Assembly: GCF_038806765.1 (NCBI RefSeq)
Contig: NZ_CP152389.1
Coordinates: 4,712,001 to 4,776,000, forward strand
Source: Mucilaginibacter sp. CSA2-8R
GTDB lineage: Bacteria; Bacteroidota; Bacteroidia; Sphingobacteriales; Sphingobacteriaceae
Direction of reading: 5' to 3'
DNA: 64,000 nt
In this document: one piece after another, positions 9,606-17,922 of the stretch
Layout: every line of letters begins with the position of its first letter
How positions within the stretch are numbered: position 1 is the first letter of the stretch
Notes under the pieces: model-generated
What the model saw: only the letters and a program-made list of their open reading frames with translations
What the model was told of the DNA's origin: nothing
Databases searched by the model: none
Made by a program: the position numbers and the translations under genes

Positions 9606-9649
9606 AAAGCAAGAACAGGGAGCCTAAGCGGGCTCCCTGTTCTTGCTTT
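9606..9649. terminator. terminator downstream of GH2 gene
   Basis: Perfect 19-bp stem (9606-9624 with 9631-9649) with a six-base loop. It lies just past the minus-strand stop of the GH2 gene. The trailing T tract on that strand is short. Confidence 0.7.
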
Positions 9650-9672
9650 CATGCTATTCATATTTCTTTATA

Positions 9673-11508
9673 TCATGCTTTACCCGGATCTGTTGATTTA
9701 AGTAAACCTTCAGGCACTTTTAAGCCACCGGTATTAAAATCAATAATACCGTTACGTTCATCCTCAATATTAGTAGCTTGGGTATATACGTCGCCGGCTA
9801 TGCGGCGCTTTCTCAACTCTTTTTTAAATAAGCTGATTTGCTCGGTGCGTTCGCTATCATCCTGCGGACCACCATAGTCGGCAAAACCAAATCCGCCCCA
9901 TTCGCTTACCAGCAAAGGCACCTGTTTACGAAAAAAGAACGGATCGCCTACTATTAACGGAAACGCAGCTACTCCCTCTTGCTTACCTGTTACTAAATCA
10001 TCAAGCATTTCTTTCCAGCGGCTTAATTCGGGCGTATACAAATGCACCGTAAGCAAGTCACTTTTTAAACGACCTTCGTAAGAAATATGTTGCCAGCCAT
10101 CATTATCAACCACCAGAAACTGCGGATACGAAATTTGCATGTAGTGATACATCTGCATGATGTAAGTGCGGGTAGCCTCGTTGGTGGCAATATCCTGCGC
10201 CCCCCAGTCCTCATTATATAAACTCCAAATAATTACCGATGGATGCGTAGCAATCAGGGCCAGCATCCGCAATAGTTCCTCTTTATGATTTTCGCGGCTT
10301 TTTTCGGTAGAACGATGCGGACTCGGCACTTCTACCCATAATAGTATACCTAATTTATCAGCCAGGTTATATATGCGCGGATCAACCCCGGCAATATGAA
10401 TACGTACCAGATTACAGCCCAATGCTTTCATGGCATACAAATGCGCTTTAATTTGTTCGTAAGTGGCGGCGCTGGGCTGGTACAATATCCCATCCAAATA
10501 AATGGGTTTATTATTTAAGTAAATATTGCTGCCCCGAGCTTCAATCTTACGCAAGCCAAAATGCGATTCTATTTCGGCTACGTGCCCGTTGCTGTCTACC
10601 AGTTCGGCTATCAGCCGGTACAAGTGCGGCGTTTCGGGCGACCACAAAATAGCATCGGGTATTTCTATTACCAGCCGCTGTTCTTTTTGTCCGGCATCCA
10701 GTGCCAATTGATATTCGTCGGTAGCTATTGGCGTTTTATCATCTTGCTTACGGTGATAAACTTTCAGTCGGATGGTATATAAACCAGGGTCGTGTATACG
10801 AGTAGTTAGGTTAAAGCGTACCAGGTTATCTTCTACCACACTCACAACCCCTACCCGCGACCGCAGCCTGTTGCGCTCTACCGTTTCCAGCCAAATACTG
10901 CGTACAGCACCGGTGTAAGTTTGGTACCAGATGCCTCCCCGCTTGTAAACCGAAGATTCCTGCTTACCGCGGGTAGTATCAGCATCCATAGTACTGGCAA
11001 TGCGCACGGTTAAACGATTATTTTCCTGCAATATAGCATCATCAAGTTCAAACGAAAACGAGGTGTACTCCCCAAGGTGCATATCCTCCCCTTCTATGGT
11101 TTTGAGCGGAAAGCCGTTCAGCCAGGCGCGGGTTTCATAACCGCAGGCGCCAAAGGTTAACTGCAATTGGGTATTTTGCTTATCATGCCGTTCGGGCATC
11201 AAAAATTCGCGCTCGTACCAAACAATTACCCTTTCGTGCCAGGTTTGCTTGTTTGGCTCTAAAGTAGCCATGTGTGCTTCAACACTGCCGGGCCAGTGCG
11301 CACTATCGTTATACTGGTGTGCTACGTACCATGATTCACTCATGCCACGGTCGGTTGGGTCAAGGGCAAACTTCCAGGTGCCATCAAGCAGCACAAATGA
11401 ATTTGGCCTGATAACCGCACGGGGCAACGGATTTAACGCATCCTCGTCAGAGAATGATTCTTCGCGGCTTTTGGTTAAACTGTAATTAGGATGAATTAAT
11501 TCGCTCAT
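9673..11508 (-). CDS. GH2 family glycoside hydrolase, cytoplasmic
   Basis: 611 residues. Sugar-binding/jelly-roll domain at about 35-210, Ig-like domain about 215-320, TIM barrel from about 325. The acid/base Glu is E433 in IIWSLYNEDWG and the nucleophile E536 in PLLVSEWGGFG, so the catalytic pair of the beta-galactosidase/beta-glucuronidase/beta-mannosidase family is intact. No signal peptide, unlike many Bacteroidota GH2 enzymes, so it would act on imported oligosaccharides or intracellular glycosides. Belongs with the LacI/GH1/GT genes of the same strand. Exact specificity is not readable. Confidence 0.9.
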   Translation of the reverse strand: MSELIHPNYSLTKSREESFSDEDALNPLPRAVIRPNSFVLLDGTWKFALDPTDRGMSESWYVAHQYNDSAHWPGSVEAHMATLEPNKQTWHERVIVWYEREFLMPERHDKQNTQLQLTFGACGYETRAWLNGFPLKTIEGEDMHLGEYTSFSFELDDAILQENNRLTVRIASTMDADTTRGKQESSVYKRGGIWYQTYTGAVRSIWLETVERNRLRSRVGVVSVVEDNLVRFNLTTRIHDPGLYTIRLKVYHRKQDDKTPIATDEYQLALDAGQKEQRLVIEIPDAILWSPETPHLYRLIAELVDSNGHVAEIESHFGLRKIEARGSNIYLNNKPIYLDGILYQPSAATYEQIKAHLYAMKALGCNLVRIHIAGVDPRIYNLADKLGILLWVEVPSPHRSTEKSRENHKEELLRMLALIATHPSVIIWSLYNEDWGAQDIATNEATRTYIMQMYHYMQISYPQFLVVDNDGWQHISYEGRLKSDLLTVHLYTPELSRWKEMLDDLVTGKQEGVAAFPLIVGDPFFFRKQVPLLVSEWGGFGFADYGGPQDDSERTEQISLFKKELRKRRIAGDVYTQATNIEDERNGIIDFNTGGLKVPEGLLKSTDPGKA

Positions 11509-11740
11509 ATCAATAAGTATTAAGAACTCTCAAGCTTTATGCAAATTTTATTCAATTACAACCATTAAGCCTTGATTGTTTGCCATACGGCTATCATAAA
11601 CTAATCAATACTTAATTACTGATAAATAATTAATTAAAACTTTATTGTTTAAAGAAAGTATATAGAATATCTATACATCGCCGATCCGGTTATATACCAG
11701 CTCATCCTCAAAAGCATTTATATTTTAGCATCAACTTAGC

Positions 11741-12730
11741 ATGGCCCATATAGGTTATCAGGCATCACATGAACAATTTGCGCCAAGCGCACTCATTAAA
11801 TACGCTACAATGGCCGAGCAGGCAGGATTCAGAGCCATAAATTCGTCCGATCATTTTCATCCCTGGAGTGAGAGCCAGGGGCAAAGCGGCTTTTCGTTTG
11901 CCTGGCTGGGCGCTGCTATGCAAGCTACTCATATTCCTTACGGTATGGTGTGTTCGCCGGGACAACGTTATCATCCGGCTATTATAGCACAAGCGGCTGC
12001 TACATTAGCCGAAATGTTTCCGGATAGATTTTGGATAGCTTTAGGCAGCGGCGAAGCTATTAACGAAACCATCACCGGCCAAAAATGGCCTGCTAAGCCC
12101 GAACGGAACGCCCGGCTTTTAGAATGCGCTCAGATTATCCGGCGCTTGTTTGCCGGCGAAACGGTTACTCACCACGGATTGGTTACGGTAGAAAATGCTA
12201 AATTATACACCCGCCCCCAAAAACCACCACTAATTTTGTGTGCTGCTGTTACTAAAGAAACTGCTGCATGGGCCGCTACCTGGGCAGATGGTATTATAAC
12301 TGTACACAAACCCCATAAACAACTGAAAGAAGTGGTAGATGCATTTCGAAATAACGGAGGCGAGGGCAAACCGATGTATCTAAAAGTGCAATTGTCTTAC
12401 GCTCATCACTACGATGATGCTTTGCAAGGCGCCCACGAGCAGTGGCGGGCTAATATTTTCCAGGGCAGTGTATTGGGCGATATGCCTACCACAGCACATT
12501 TTGATGCTGCCGCAGAATTTGTAAAACCTGAAGATTTAAAAGATATGGTACGCATATCGGCCGATGCTGATGAGCATATTAACTGGTTGCAACAGGACGT
12601 TAGCCTGGGGTTTGAAAAGATTATTCTTCATAACGTTAATCGCGACCAAGAAACTTTCATCCGTGATTTTGGAAAACTGGTGTTGCCGCAATTGATGCAC
12701 GACACAGACGAGGAGGACCAACAATTTTAG
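11741..12730 (+). CDS. LLM-class flavin-dependent oxidoreductase
   Basis: 329 residues with a luciferase-like monooxygenase fold. IGYQASHEQFAPSALIKYA, NSSDHFHPWSESQGQSG and PGQRYHPAIIAQAAATLAEM match the group called non-F420 (FMN-type) in TIGR03885, as I recall it; substrate unknown. The start ATG is placed by the MAHIGYQASHE N-terminus. A TATATTTT sequence ~20 bases upstream resembles a -7 element. A 56-codon ORF begins three bases after its stop and may be cotranscribed. Confidence 0.85.
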   Translation: MAHIGYQASHEQFAPSALIKYATMAEQAGFRAINSSDHFHPWSESQGQSGFSFAWLGAAMQATHIPYGMVCSPGQRYHPAIIAQAAATLAEMFPDRFWIALGSGEAINETITGQKWPAKPERNARLLECAQIIRRLFAGETVTHHGLVTVENAKLYTRPQKPPLILCAAVTKETAAWAATWADGIITVHKPHKQLKEVVDAFRNNGGEGKPMYLKVQLSYAHHYDDALQGAHEQWRANIFQGSVLGDMPTTAHFDAAAEFVKPEDLKDMVRISADADEHINWLQQDVSLGFEKIILHNVNRDQETFIRDFGKLVLPQLMHDTDEEDQQF

Positions 12731-12733
12731 GTT

Positions 12734-12904
12734 ATGGAAAAAGCGATGAATGATTTTAAATCTGGCTTACCCGATGCCAATTGCTGCAATAAAGCACAGA
12801 TTACGCAAACTATTTATTTAGGATGCCATAAAGTGATTTGCAAAGCCACCAAGGTAAAAGAGAACAGCTATTTCAGGTGGGAAGTAACTTACATCAGTCA
12901 GTAA
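12734..12904 (+). CDS. small uncharacterised ORF, 56 residues
   Basis: ATG at 12734, three bases after the stop of the LLM gene; TAA at 12902-12904. The protein begins MEKAMNDFKSGLPDANCCNK and has four cysteines (CC, then two single Cys), without a membrane segment. The tight spacing suggests translational coupling. Length alone does not prove it is coding, and no family was recognised. Confidence 0.4.
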   Translation: MEKAMNDFKSGLPDANCCNKAQITQTIYLGCHKVICKATKVKENSYFRWEVTYISQ

Positions 12905-13066
12905 CAGATAATGCATTTGAAAAATGATGAATAAGATTGAAATTTTTATCTGATGCAAAAAAGGATACTAAATAGATAATTGACAATTTTTGAAACCCTT
13001 TGCCAAAAGGTATAGTTACCCTTAGGTTAACATTATTAACAAAAAGTAAATTAAACACATTGCATT

Positions 13067-13312
13067 ATGGGAAAAGATAATAATGGAGGATATGTTCCAC
13101 CAAAGGGAAAGCCATCGGGCAGCGGTCGTGAAACACATGGATTAAAAGATGCCTTTGCAGTTACTGACCCTGAAAATGAAACCGAAATTGCTTCAAAATA
13201 TACCGAAGATGGAGGCGATGAACCGGCTGAGGGTGTACCTATGCGCCACCCCAACCGCCATTTACATAAAGGTGAAGATTTAGGAGAGAACGATAATAGT
13301 AATAACGGTTAA
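13067..13312 (+). CDS. small hydrophilic protein of unknown function
   Basis: 81 residues, rich in Gly, Pro, Asp and Glu, without hydrophobic segment; likely disordered. Starts MGKDNNGGYVPPKGKPSG. Ends 11 bases before the baeRF-like gene, so the two are probably cotranscribed. The look is that of small stress-associated proteins common in Sphingobacteriaceae (inference). Confidence 0.7.
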   Translation: MGKDNNGGYVPPKGKPSGSGRETHGLKDAFAVTDPENETEIASKYTEDGGDEPAEGVPMRHPNRHLHKGEDLGENDNSNNG

Positions 13313-13323
13313 AGCTAATACCT

Positions 13324-14478
13324 ATGGAGATTATAGCCAAAGAAGAGTTTACAGAACTCATGAACTACAAAGGCGAAAATTGCATTTCGATTTATATGCC
13401 CACCCACCGGTCGGGCGTTGAGGTAAACGAAAAACAAGATGCTATTGTATTCAAGAATGCCTTGCAACAAGTAAACACCGAGTTGCAGAATAAAGGTCTG
13501 AATTCGCAAACCATCGAAAAGTTACTGCAACCTGGATTTGAGCTGTACAACAACAGCATGTTCTGGAATAATCAGATGAACAGCCTGGCTGTGTTTTTAG
13601 GGAACGATTTTGTAAAAGCGGTACAATTACCTTTTCCAGTAAAAGAAGAGGTTTTTGTAAATCATTCTTTTCTGGTTAGCCCGCTGCTGCCGGCTATCAG
13701 CAATAAGCAAGATTTTTATTTACTGGTGCTTAGCAAAAAAGACGCTAAGTTTTACCAGGGGAATGCCTTTGGATTGCAGCGTTTAGAGGTACAAGGCCTG
13801 CCTAATGGAATGGACGATGTAGTACATTTTGAGGAAAAAGAAGACCAGCAGTTGTTTCGCCAAGGTGGTAAAGGTGGCACCGGCAGCGCCAGCTTTCATG
13901 GCCATGGTGAGGGGCAACCGGATGATAAAGTTAATTTGGCCATTTACTTCCAGGAAGTAGATAAAACTCTATTTACCGAAGTGTTGCATGATAAACATGT
14001 GCCTTTGGTGTTGGCTGGGGTGGAATACCTTATTCCAATTTACAAAGGATTAAGTAAGTATAATTATATAGCTGAAGAAGCGATTACAGGCAACCAGGAA
14101 CATGAGAGTAGCCATGTTTTGTTTGACAAAGCTTGTGAAATATTGCAGCCGTACTTTAAGCAAGAAACCAACAAGGCCCTGCAAAACTATTATAACCAAA
14201 TAGCTACGCCTTTAACTTCGTCGATGCCAGATAAGGTTGTACCCGCCAGCTTTTACGCTCAGATATCAGACTTGTTTGTGTGTAAAGGTGAACATATCTG
14301 GGGTACATTTAACGAAACCGACAACGTTTTAGAAATCCACGCCGAAAAACAGGAAGGTGACGAATGCCTGATTGATCTGGCAGCTGCCAAAACGTATACC
14401 AACGGCGGAGCCGTCCATCTGTTAGAAAAAGAAAAAATGCCTAAAGAAAGCGTAATTGCTGCCTTTATGCGCTATTAA
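13324..14478 (+). CDS. bacterial archaeo-eukaryotic release factor (baeRF)-like protein, family 3 type
   Basis: 384 residues. N-terminal CISIYMPTHRSGVEVNEKQD and the C-terminal region ending LLEKEKMPKESVIAAFMR fit the baeRF family 3 proteins, bacterial relatives of eRF1/aRF1 suggested to act in ribosome rescue. A Gly-rich loop at residues 180-198 (QGGKGGTGSASFHGHGEGQ) sits where eRF1 has its GGQ loop, but the pattern reads GGKGGTGS rather than GGKGGQSA, so peptidyl-tRNA hydrolysis is doubtful. Sandwiched between two small hydrophilic proteins with 11- and 70-base spacings. Family call is from memory of the fold; function unproven. Confidence 0.72.
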   Translation: MEIIAKEEFTELMNYKGENCISIYMPTHRSGVEVNEKQDAIVFKNALQQVNTELQNKGLNSQTIEKLLQPGFELYNNSMFWNNQMNSLAVFLGNDFVKAVQLPFPVKEEVFVNHSFLVSPLLPAISNKQDFYLLVLSKKDAKFYQGNAFGLQRLEVQGLPNGMDDVVHFEEKEDQQLFRQGGKGGTGSASFHGHGEGQPDDKVNLAIYFQEVDKTLFTEVLHDKHVPLVLAGVEYLIPIYKGLSKYNYIAEEAITGNQEHESSHVLFDKACEILQPYFKQETNKALQNYYNQIATPLTSSMPDKVVPASFYAQISDLFVCKGEHIWGTFNETDNVLEIHAEKQEGDECLIDLAAAKTYTNGGAVHLLEKEKMPKESVIAAFMRY

Positions 14479-14548
14479 CAACAATCGAGTCCGGTCGCTA
14501 ATCTACTTTGCGGCTGGACTTCATTTAACAATTAAAGCAAGAGACACC

Positions 14549-14773
14549 ATGAACCAAGAAAACAATCAATTGAAAGATCAGGCCAATAAGCCACTGGAAG
14601 AAAAAGAGGGTCTGAAAGATACTAACCTATCCGGTGAAGCTATCAGAAAAGGAGCTAACGAAGTAGACCAGTTGGATAAAATAAAACAGAACGTTTCGGA
14701 TGGTGGCCGCGATGCTTATCAAGAAAAGCAGGCTGGTACGCCTCCCACTACAGAACCATCAGATGAGCAGTAA
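14549..14773 (+). CDS. small hydrophilic protein of unknown function
   Basis: 74 residues from ATG 14549 (an upstream in-frame start would overlap the preceding gene's stop and is less likely). Begins MNQENNQLKDQANKPLEEK; rich in Gln, Asn, Lys and Glu, no hydrophobic stretch. Follows the baeRF-like gene on the same strand and ends in a terminator hairpin. Possibly a stress-type disordered protein. Confidence 0.65.
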   Translation: MNQENNQLKDQANKPLEEKEGLKDTNLSGEAIRKGANEVDQLDKIKQNVSDGGRDAYQEKQAGTPPTTEPSDEQ

Positions 14774-14798
14774 GCTAACATTTAGTGTTAGCTTACTG
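14768..14798 (+). terminator. hairpin at the end of the baeRF cluster
   Basis: Perfect 13-bp stem (14768-14780 with 14786-14798), five-base loop, overlapping the stop codon of the 74-residue protein. The T tract after it is weak, so termination strength is uncertain; it may also serve the convergent DUF5686 gene. Confidence 0.5.
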
Positions 14799-14806
14799 CA
14801 TTTAAT

Positions 14807-17362
14807 TTAAAAATCAAACTTTACGTAAGTACGTAAGCCGAGTTTAGGGGCGTCGGGGTTGGCGAGGTACGAAAAACGCCTTACCAAATCAAACCTTAAC
14901 ACTTTAAATATATTGCCTACACCAATACTGCCTTCCATGTAAGGCCCTCTAGCCAGTGAATAAGTGGTTGCCTGACCTAAACCATTGGTTGGGAACCGTA
15001 ATAGCGACGGATCATTAGCAGGGTTGTTTTCGCTGCGTACACCGCCCCATAAACTTTTAAAGTTTATAATCTCGCGCAGCTTTAACCGGCGCAACAGTGG
15101 CACCTTGTTAAACAAAAAGCCGTTAAAGTTATGGTCAATAGTCAGGCTGGCATAGTGGTCGCTCACAAATTCCTGAAAGTTCATCAGGTTGAACGACTGA
15201 AACTGGAAAGCATAACTTTGATTAGCCCGGTGTATGTCCATCAGCGGGAAAGGCACCCTACCAAACAGGTATCCACCCTCGCCGCTTACATCAGTAAAAC
15301 CTAACTGCGAAAGGTAGAAGCGCTTGCTGATGTTGCCGACTACATTCTGATAATTATAATCGCCGCCTAAAAAGTCTTTTAATCCCTGAGTATAGCGAAG
15401 GGTGTAAATTGGATATTTATCAGGGATTGGTGTACGGTACAATTTACCCTGGTAAAACTTCTCATGGGGAGCATAACGTAGTTGCGCCGAAACCTCGGTA
15501 GTATGAATCAGGTTAACATTATTTAACGCGCCGCTGGGCAGCAGGTTCTGAAACTCGAGCGCTCCGGCCGGGCTTTGGTTCCATTTTTTAAAACCGATAG
15601 CGTACGAGAAGTGGTTGAGGTATTCGTGCACATAATCCAGTTTAAAAATATCGTTGTATAACCATTGGTCATTAGCGCCACGTTTAAAGGATAGCAAAAA
15701 ATTGCTCTCTTGCACAAACTCCAGTTCCTGACCGGGCACTTTGGTATCATGCTGAAAACTGGCCCTGATATAATTTTGCGGGAATGAATAAATAGATTTG
15801 TTGTTAAGCGAGTAGGTAGAACTCAAAAAGTATTTAAACTTTTGGTCGCGGGTACCATAAGCGCCATAAGTTTCGAAATAATAACGCTTGCTTAAAGCCG
15901 TAGTAGTACGGCCGCCAAGCCGGGCTCTAAAACCTTCTACCGGGTTAAAGCTGTAAAAAGTATTTACCGGCCCCATCTCAAATGGGCCAAAGTTTTTATA
16001 ACCTGCCAGCACTAGAGTGGCAATATCCATGGTGCGTTTAAACGACGGGATAGTTTGCAGGCTGTCTACGTTTTTATAAAGACTGGCAGATACAGCATCT
16101 AAAGTATCCGGGCGACTATTGTTCCAATACTGATCGTCTTTGGCATCAGATTTTTGAGCATAAGTCAGCGCCGGTCCGTCATAGGTTTCTTTAGGGCGGG
16201 GCTGATTAATTTTAAAGTTGTTAATAGTTACCAAACGCTCGCCGTAAACCCCGGTACCTTTTTCTTTATTAATACCAAATTCAATTTTCAGGTTACTTTG
16301 GCTTAAATGATAACGACCATCCGCGTTTTTATCGAACGACAGGAACGCTTGCATCTGGCGTACAAAGTTAAGGTCGATATTTTTGTTGACGGTTAACACT
16401 GCGTTTTGCACCGCATAGTTGCCATCCATGGTGATATATATCTTACCCTCAAACAGTTTATTAATCGTGTTACGCGGCGTAAAGCTCAGCTCAATTAATT
16501 TAGGCGACTGGTCTTTAAGCGTATCGGTAATAAAGAACTTATAAAAATCGGGAGAGTGGTCGGCTATGGGGCTAAGCAGTTGATTGCTTAATAACGACAC
16601 ATTGTTATCATAGATATTGATATCCTGATACATGCGGTTAAAGTAGGTGGTGAGGCCCTGGTTATCTACAAAGTTTTCATCGTATTTAACTTGCTTGTTG
16701 GCCTCAATCACCTGCTTTTGCGTGAAGGGAACTTTGCGATAATAATTATCCGAAAGCTTCTCTTCCATATATAAAGGCAGCAATGTTTTACCGCCAATAG
16801 CAGTTGAATCTTGCTGGCGAAACATAAACTGGTAATTTTTAAATATGCGCTTGTTTTTAAACTTGTCCGACAGGTTACTGAGCGAAAATATCATACGCTC
16901 GTATTGCCGGTATTCTGCATAGTTATAACTTTCTAACTGATTTTGCTTTTTATGAGCAATCACCTGCCTGATGAGCTCGACCGCAGGGTTGTTTTTATTG
17001 GTGTATTTTTTCTTTTTGCTGGCTTTTACTACCACATCACCTAACAGGCGGCTATCTTCGGTTAAAGCAAAATTCACCTCCTGCTCTTTACCGGGGTCAA
17101 TAGTTTTAACTACAGTTTTGTAACCTACGTAAGTTACCTTAACCTGGTTAAAATTATCGGTAGTTTTAAGCGTGTAATGTCCGTTGTTGTCTGTAGCTAC
17201 AGCCTGGGTAGTGCCGTTAAAGCTTACCGTAACAAACGGTAATGCTCCTTTGGTTTTAACATCGGTAACTACGCCTTTAATTAATGTACCCTGTGCGTAA
17301 AGGTTAGTAAAGGTGCCTGCCAGTAGCAGCAGAAAGAATATTGTTTTAGTAAAAAGTTTCAT
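14807..17362 (-). CDS. DUF5686 outer-membrane protein with carboxypeptidase-like N-domain
   Basis: 851 residues from the ATG at 17362-17360. This start gives a clean signal peptide (MKLFTKTIFFLLLLAGTF), whereas the longer reading adds ten non-signal residues. A CarboxypepD_reg-like domain follows (GVVTDVKTKGALPFVTVSFN...), then the large DUF5686 body that ends in beta-strand-rich sequence with C-terminal aromatic residue (KFDF). Common in Bacteroidota; function unknown, outer-membrane location inferred. Divergent from the BamA-type gene, with 560 bases between. Confidence 0.85.
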   Translation of the reverse strand: MKLFTKTIFFLLLLAGTFTNLYAQGTLIKGVVTDVKTKGALPFVTVSFNGTTQAVATDNNGHYTLKTTDNFNQVKVTYVGYKTVVKTIDPGKEQEVNFALTEDSRLLGDVVVKASKKKKYTNKNNPAVELIRQVIAHKKQNQLESYNYAEYRQYERMIFSLSNLSDKFKNKRIFKNYQFMFRQQDSTAIGGKTLLPLYMEEKLSDNYYRKVPFTQKQVIEANKQVKYDENFVDNQGLTTYFNRMYQDINIYDNNVSLLSNQLLSPIADHSPDFYKFFITDTLKDQSPKLIELSFTPRNTINKLFEGKIYITMDGNYAVQNAVLTVNKNIDLNFVRQMQAFLSFDKNADGRYHLSQSNLKIEFGINKEKGTGVYGERLVTINNFKINQPRPKETYDGPALTYAQKSDAKDDQYWNNSRPDTLDAVSASLYKNVDSLQTIPSFKRTMDIATLVLAGYKNFGPFEMGPVNTFYSFNPVEGFRARLGGRTTTALSKRYYFETYGAYGTRDQKFKYFLSSTYSLNNKSIYSFPQNYIRASFQHDTKVPGQELEFVQESNFLLSFKRGANDQWLYNDIFKLDYVHEYLNHFSYAIGFKKWNQSPAGALEFQNLLPSGALNNVNLIHTTEVSAQLRYAPHEKFYQGKLYRTPIPDKYPIYTLRYTQGLKDFLGGDYNYQNVVGNISKRFYLSQLGFTDVSGEGGYLFGRVPFPLMDIHRANQSYAFQFQSFNLMNFQEFVSDHYASLTIDHNFNGFLFNKVPLLRRLKLREIINFKSLWGGVRSENNPANDPSLLRFPTNGLGQATTYSLARGPYMEGSIGVGNIFKVLRFDLVRRFSYLANPDAPKLGLRTYVKFDF

Positions 17363-17922
17363 GACCGGTAAGGGTTGAGAATAAGTGCACAAAAATGGAA
17401 CGATGTTGGGACGCCGCTAACTTTCAGCATTCATTATTAAATGCTACAAAATTCTATCAGGGGCAGCCTAAGGTAGAAGTGTGCAGGCAGCACGTTCGGA
17501 GTTTTTGTGTTATAGTGAACATTGGTTTAAGTACCTGCTACAAAAGTGCACCAGGTATTTAATATTCGCAACGCTTTCAAACTGGAATTACAATTCCATT
17601 ATAATTATCTTACAATTCACTTACATTTAGTCACACAAAGCACATTACGTTCTTAATTATTTACGAATAACGAAAAATAAGTTTAATCAAACGTTTGATT
17701 ATTATTTTACTTAGACGTCATATGTACTTGTATCAACTGAATAAATTTGCAAAAAATAATGCGCCAACTTAATATTTATTAAGGCGTGATGTAAGCAATA
17801 AAAGAGTTTTGATATCAGTTGCGTTTTTGAGATCTACCCGAATTTTCAGCAAACAGCATCAAATCATTTTTTAAGAGCATCAAAACTTTATTATATTTAA
17901 TACAACGGCAAAACCTAACCTC
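17363..17922. other. divergent intergenic region
   Basis: 560 AT-rich bases between two outer-membrane protein genes transcribed away from each other, so it should carry both promoters. The one clear feature is the palindrome at 17684-17701. No credible small ORF or RNA gene was seen. Confidence 0.5.
17684..17701. promoter_or_regulatory. 18-bp perfect palindrome with central CG, possible operator
   Basis: TAATCAAACGTTTGATTA reads the same on both strands. A central CG flanked by symmetric A/T is usual for LacI-family operators. It is ~220 bases from one start codon and ~320 from the other. Which protein binds is unknown; the LacI regulator at 4638 is one candidate. Confidence 0.45.

Larger units (their letters stand above)
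9271..9672. other. intergenic region between glycosyltransferase and GH2
   Basis: About 402 AT-rich bases. No ORF worth reporting. It contains a pair of TACGTA palindromes at 9369-9399 and a strong terminator at 9606-9649 downstream of the GH2 gene. The promoter of the glycosyltransferase/GH1 genes should lie here. Confidence 0.5.

Noticed and set aside
14456..14548. N-terminal extension of the 74-residue protein to 14456
   Set aside because: It would overlap the preceding stop and give a non-conserved hydrophobic start; ATG 14549 is better placed.
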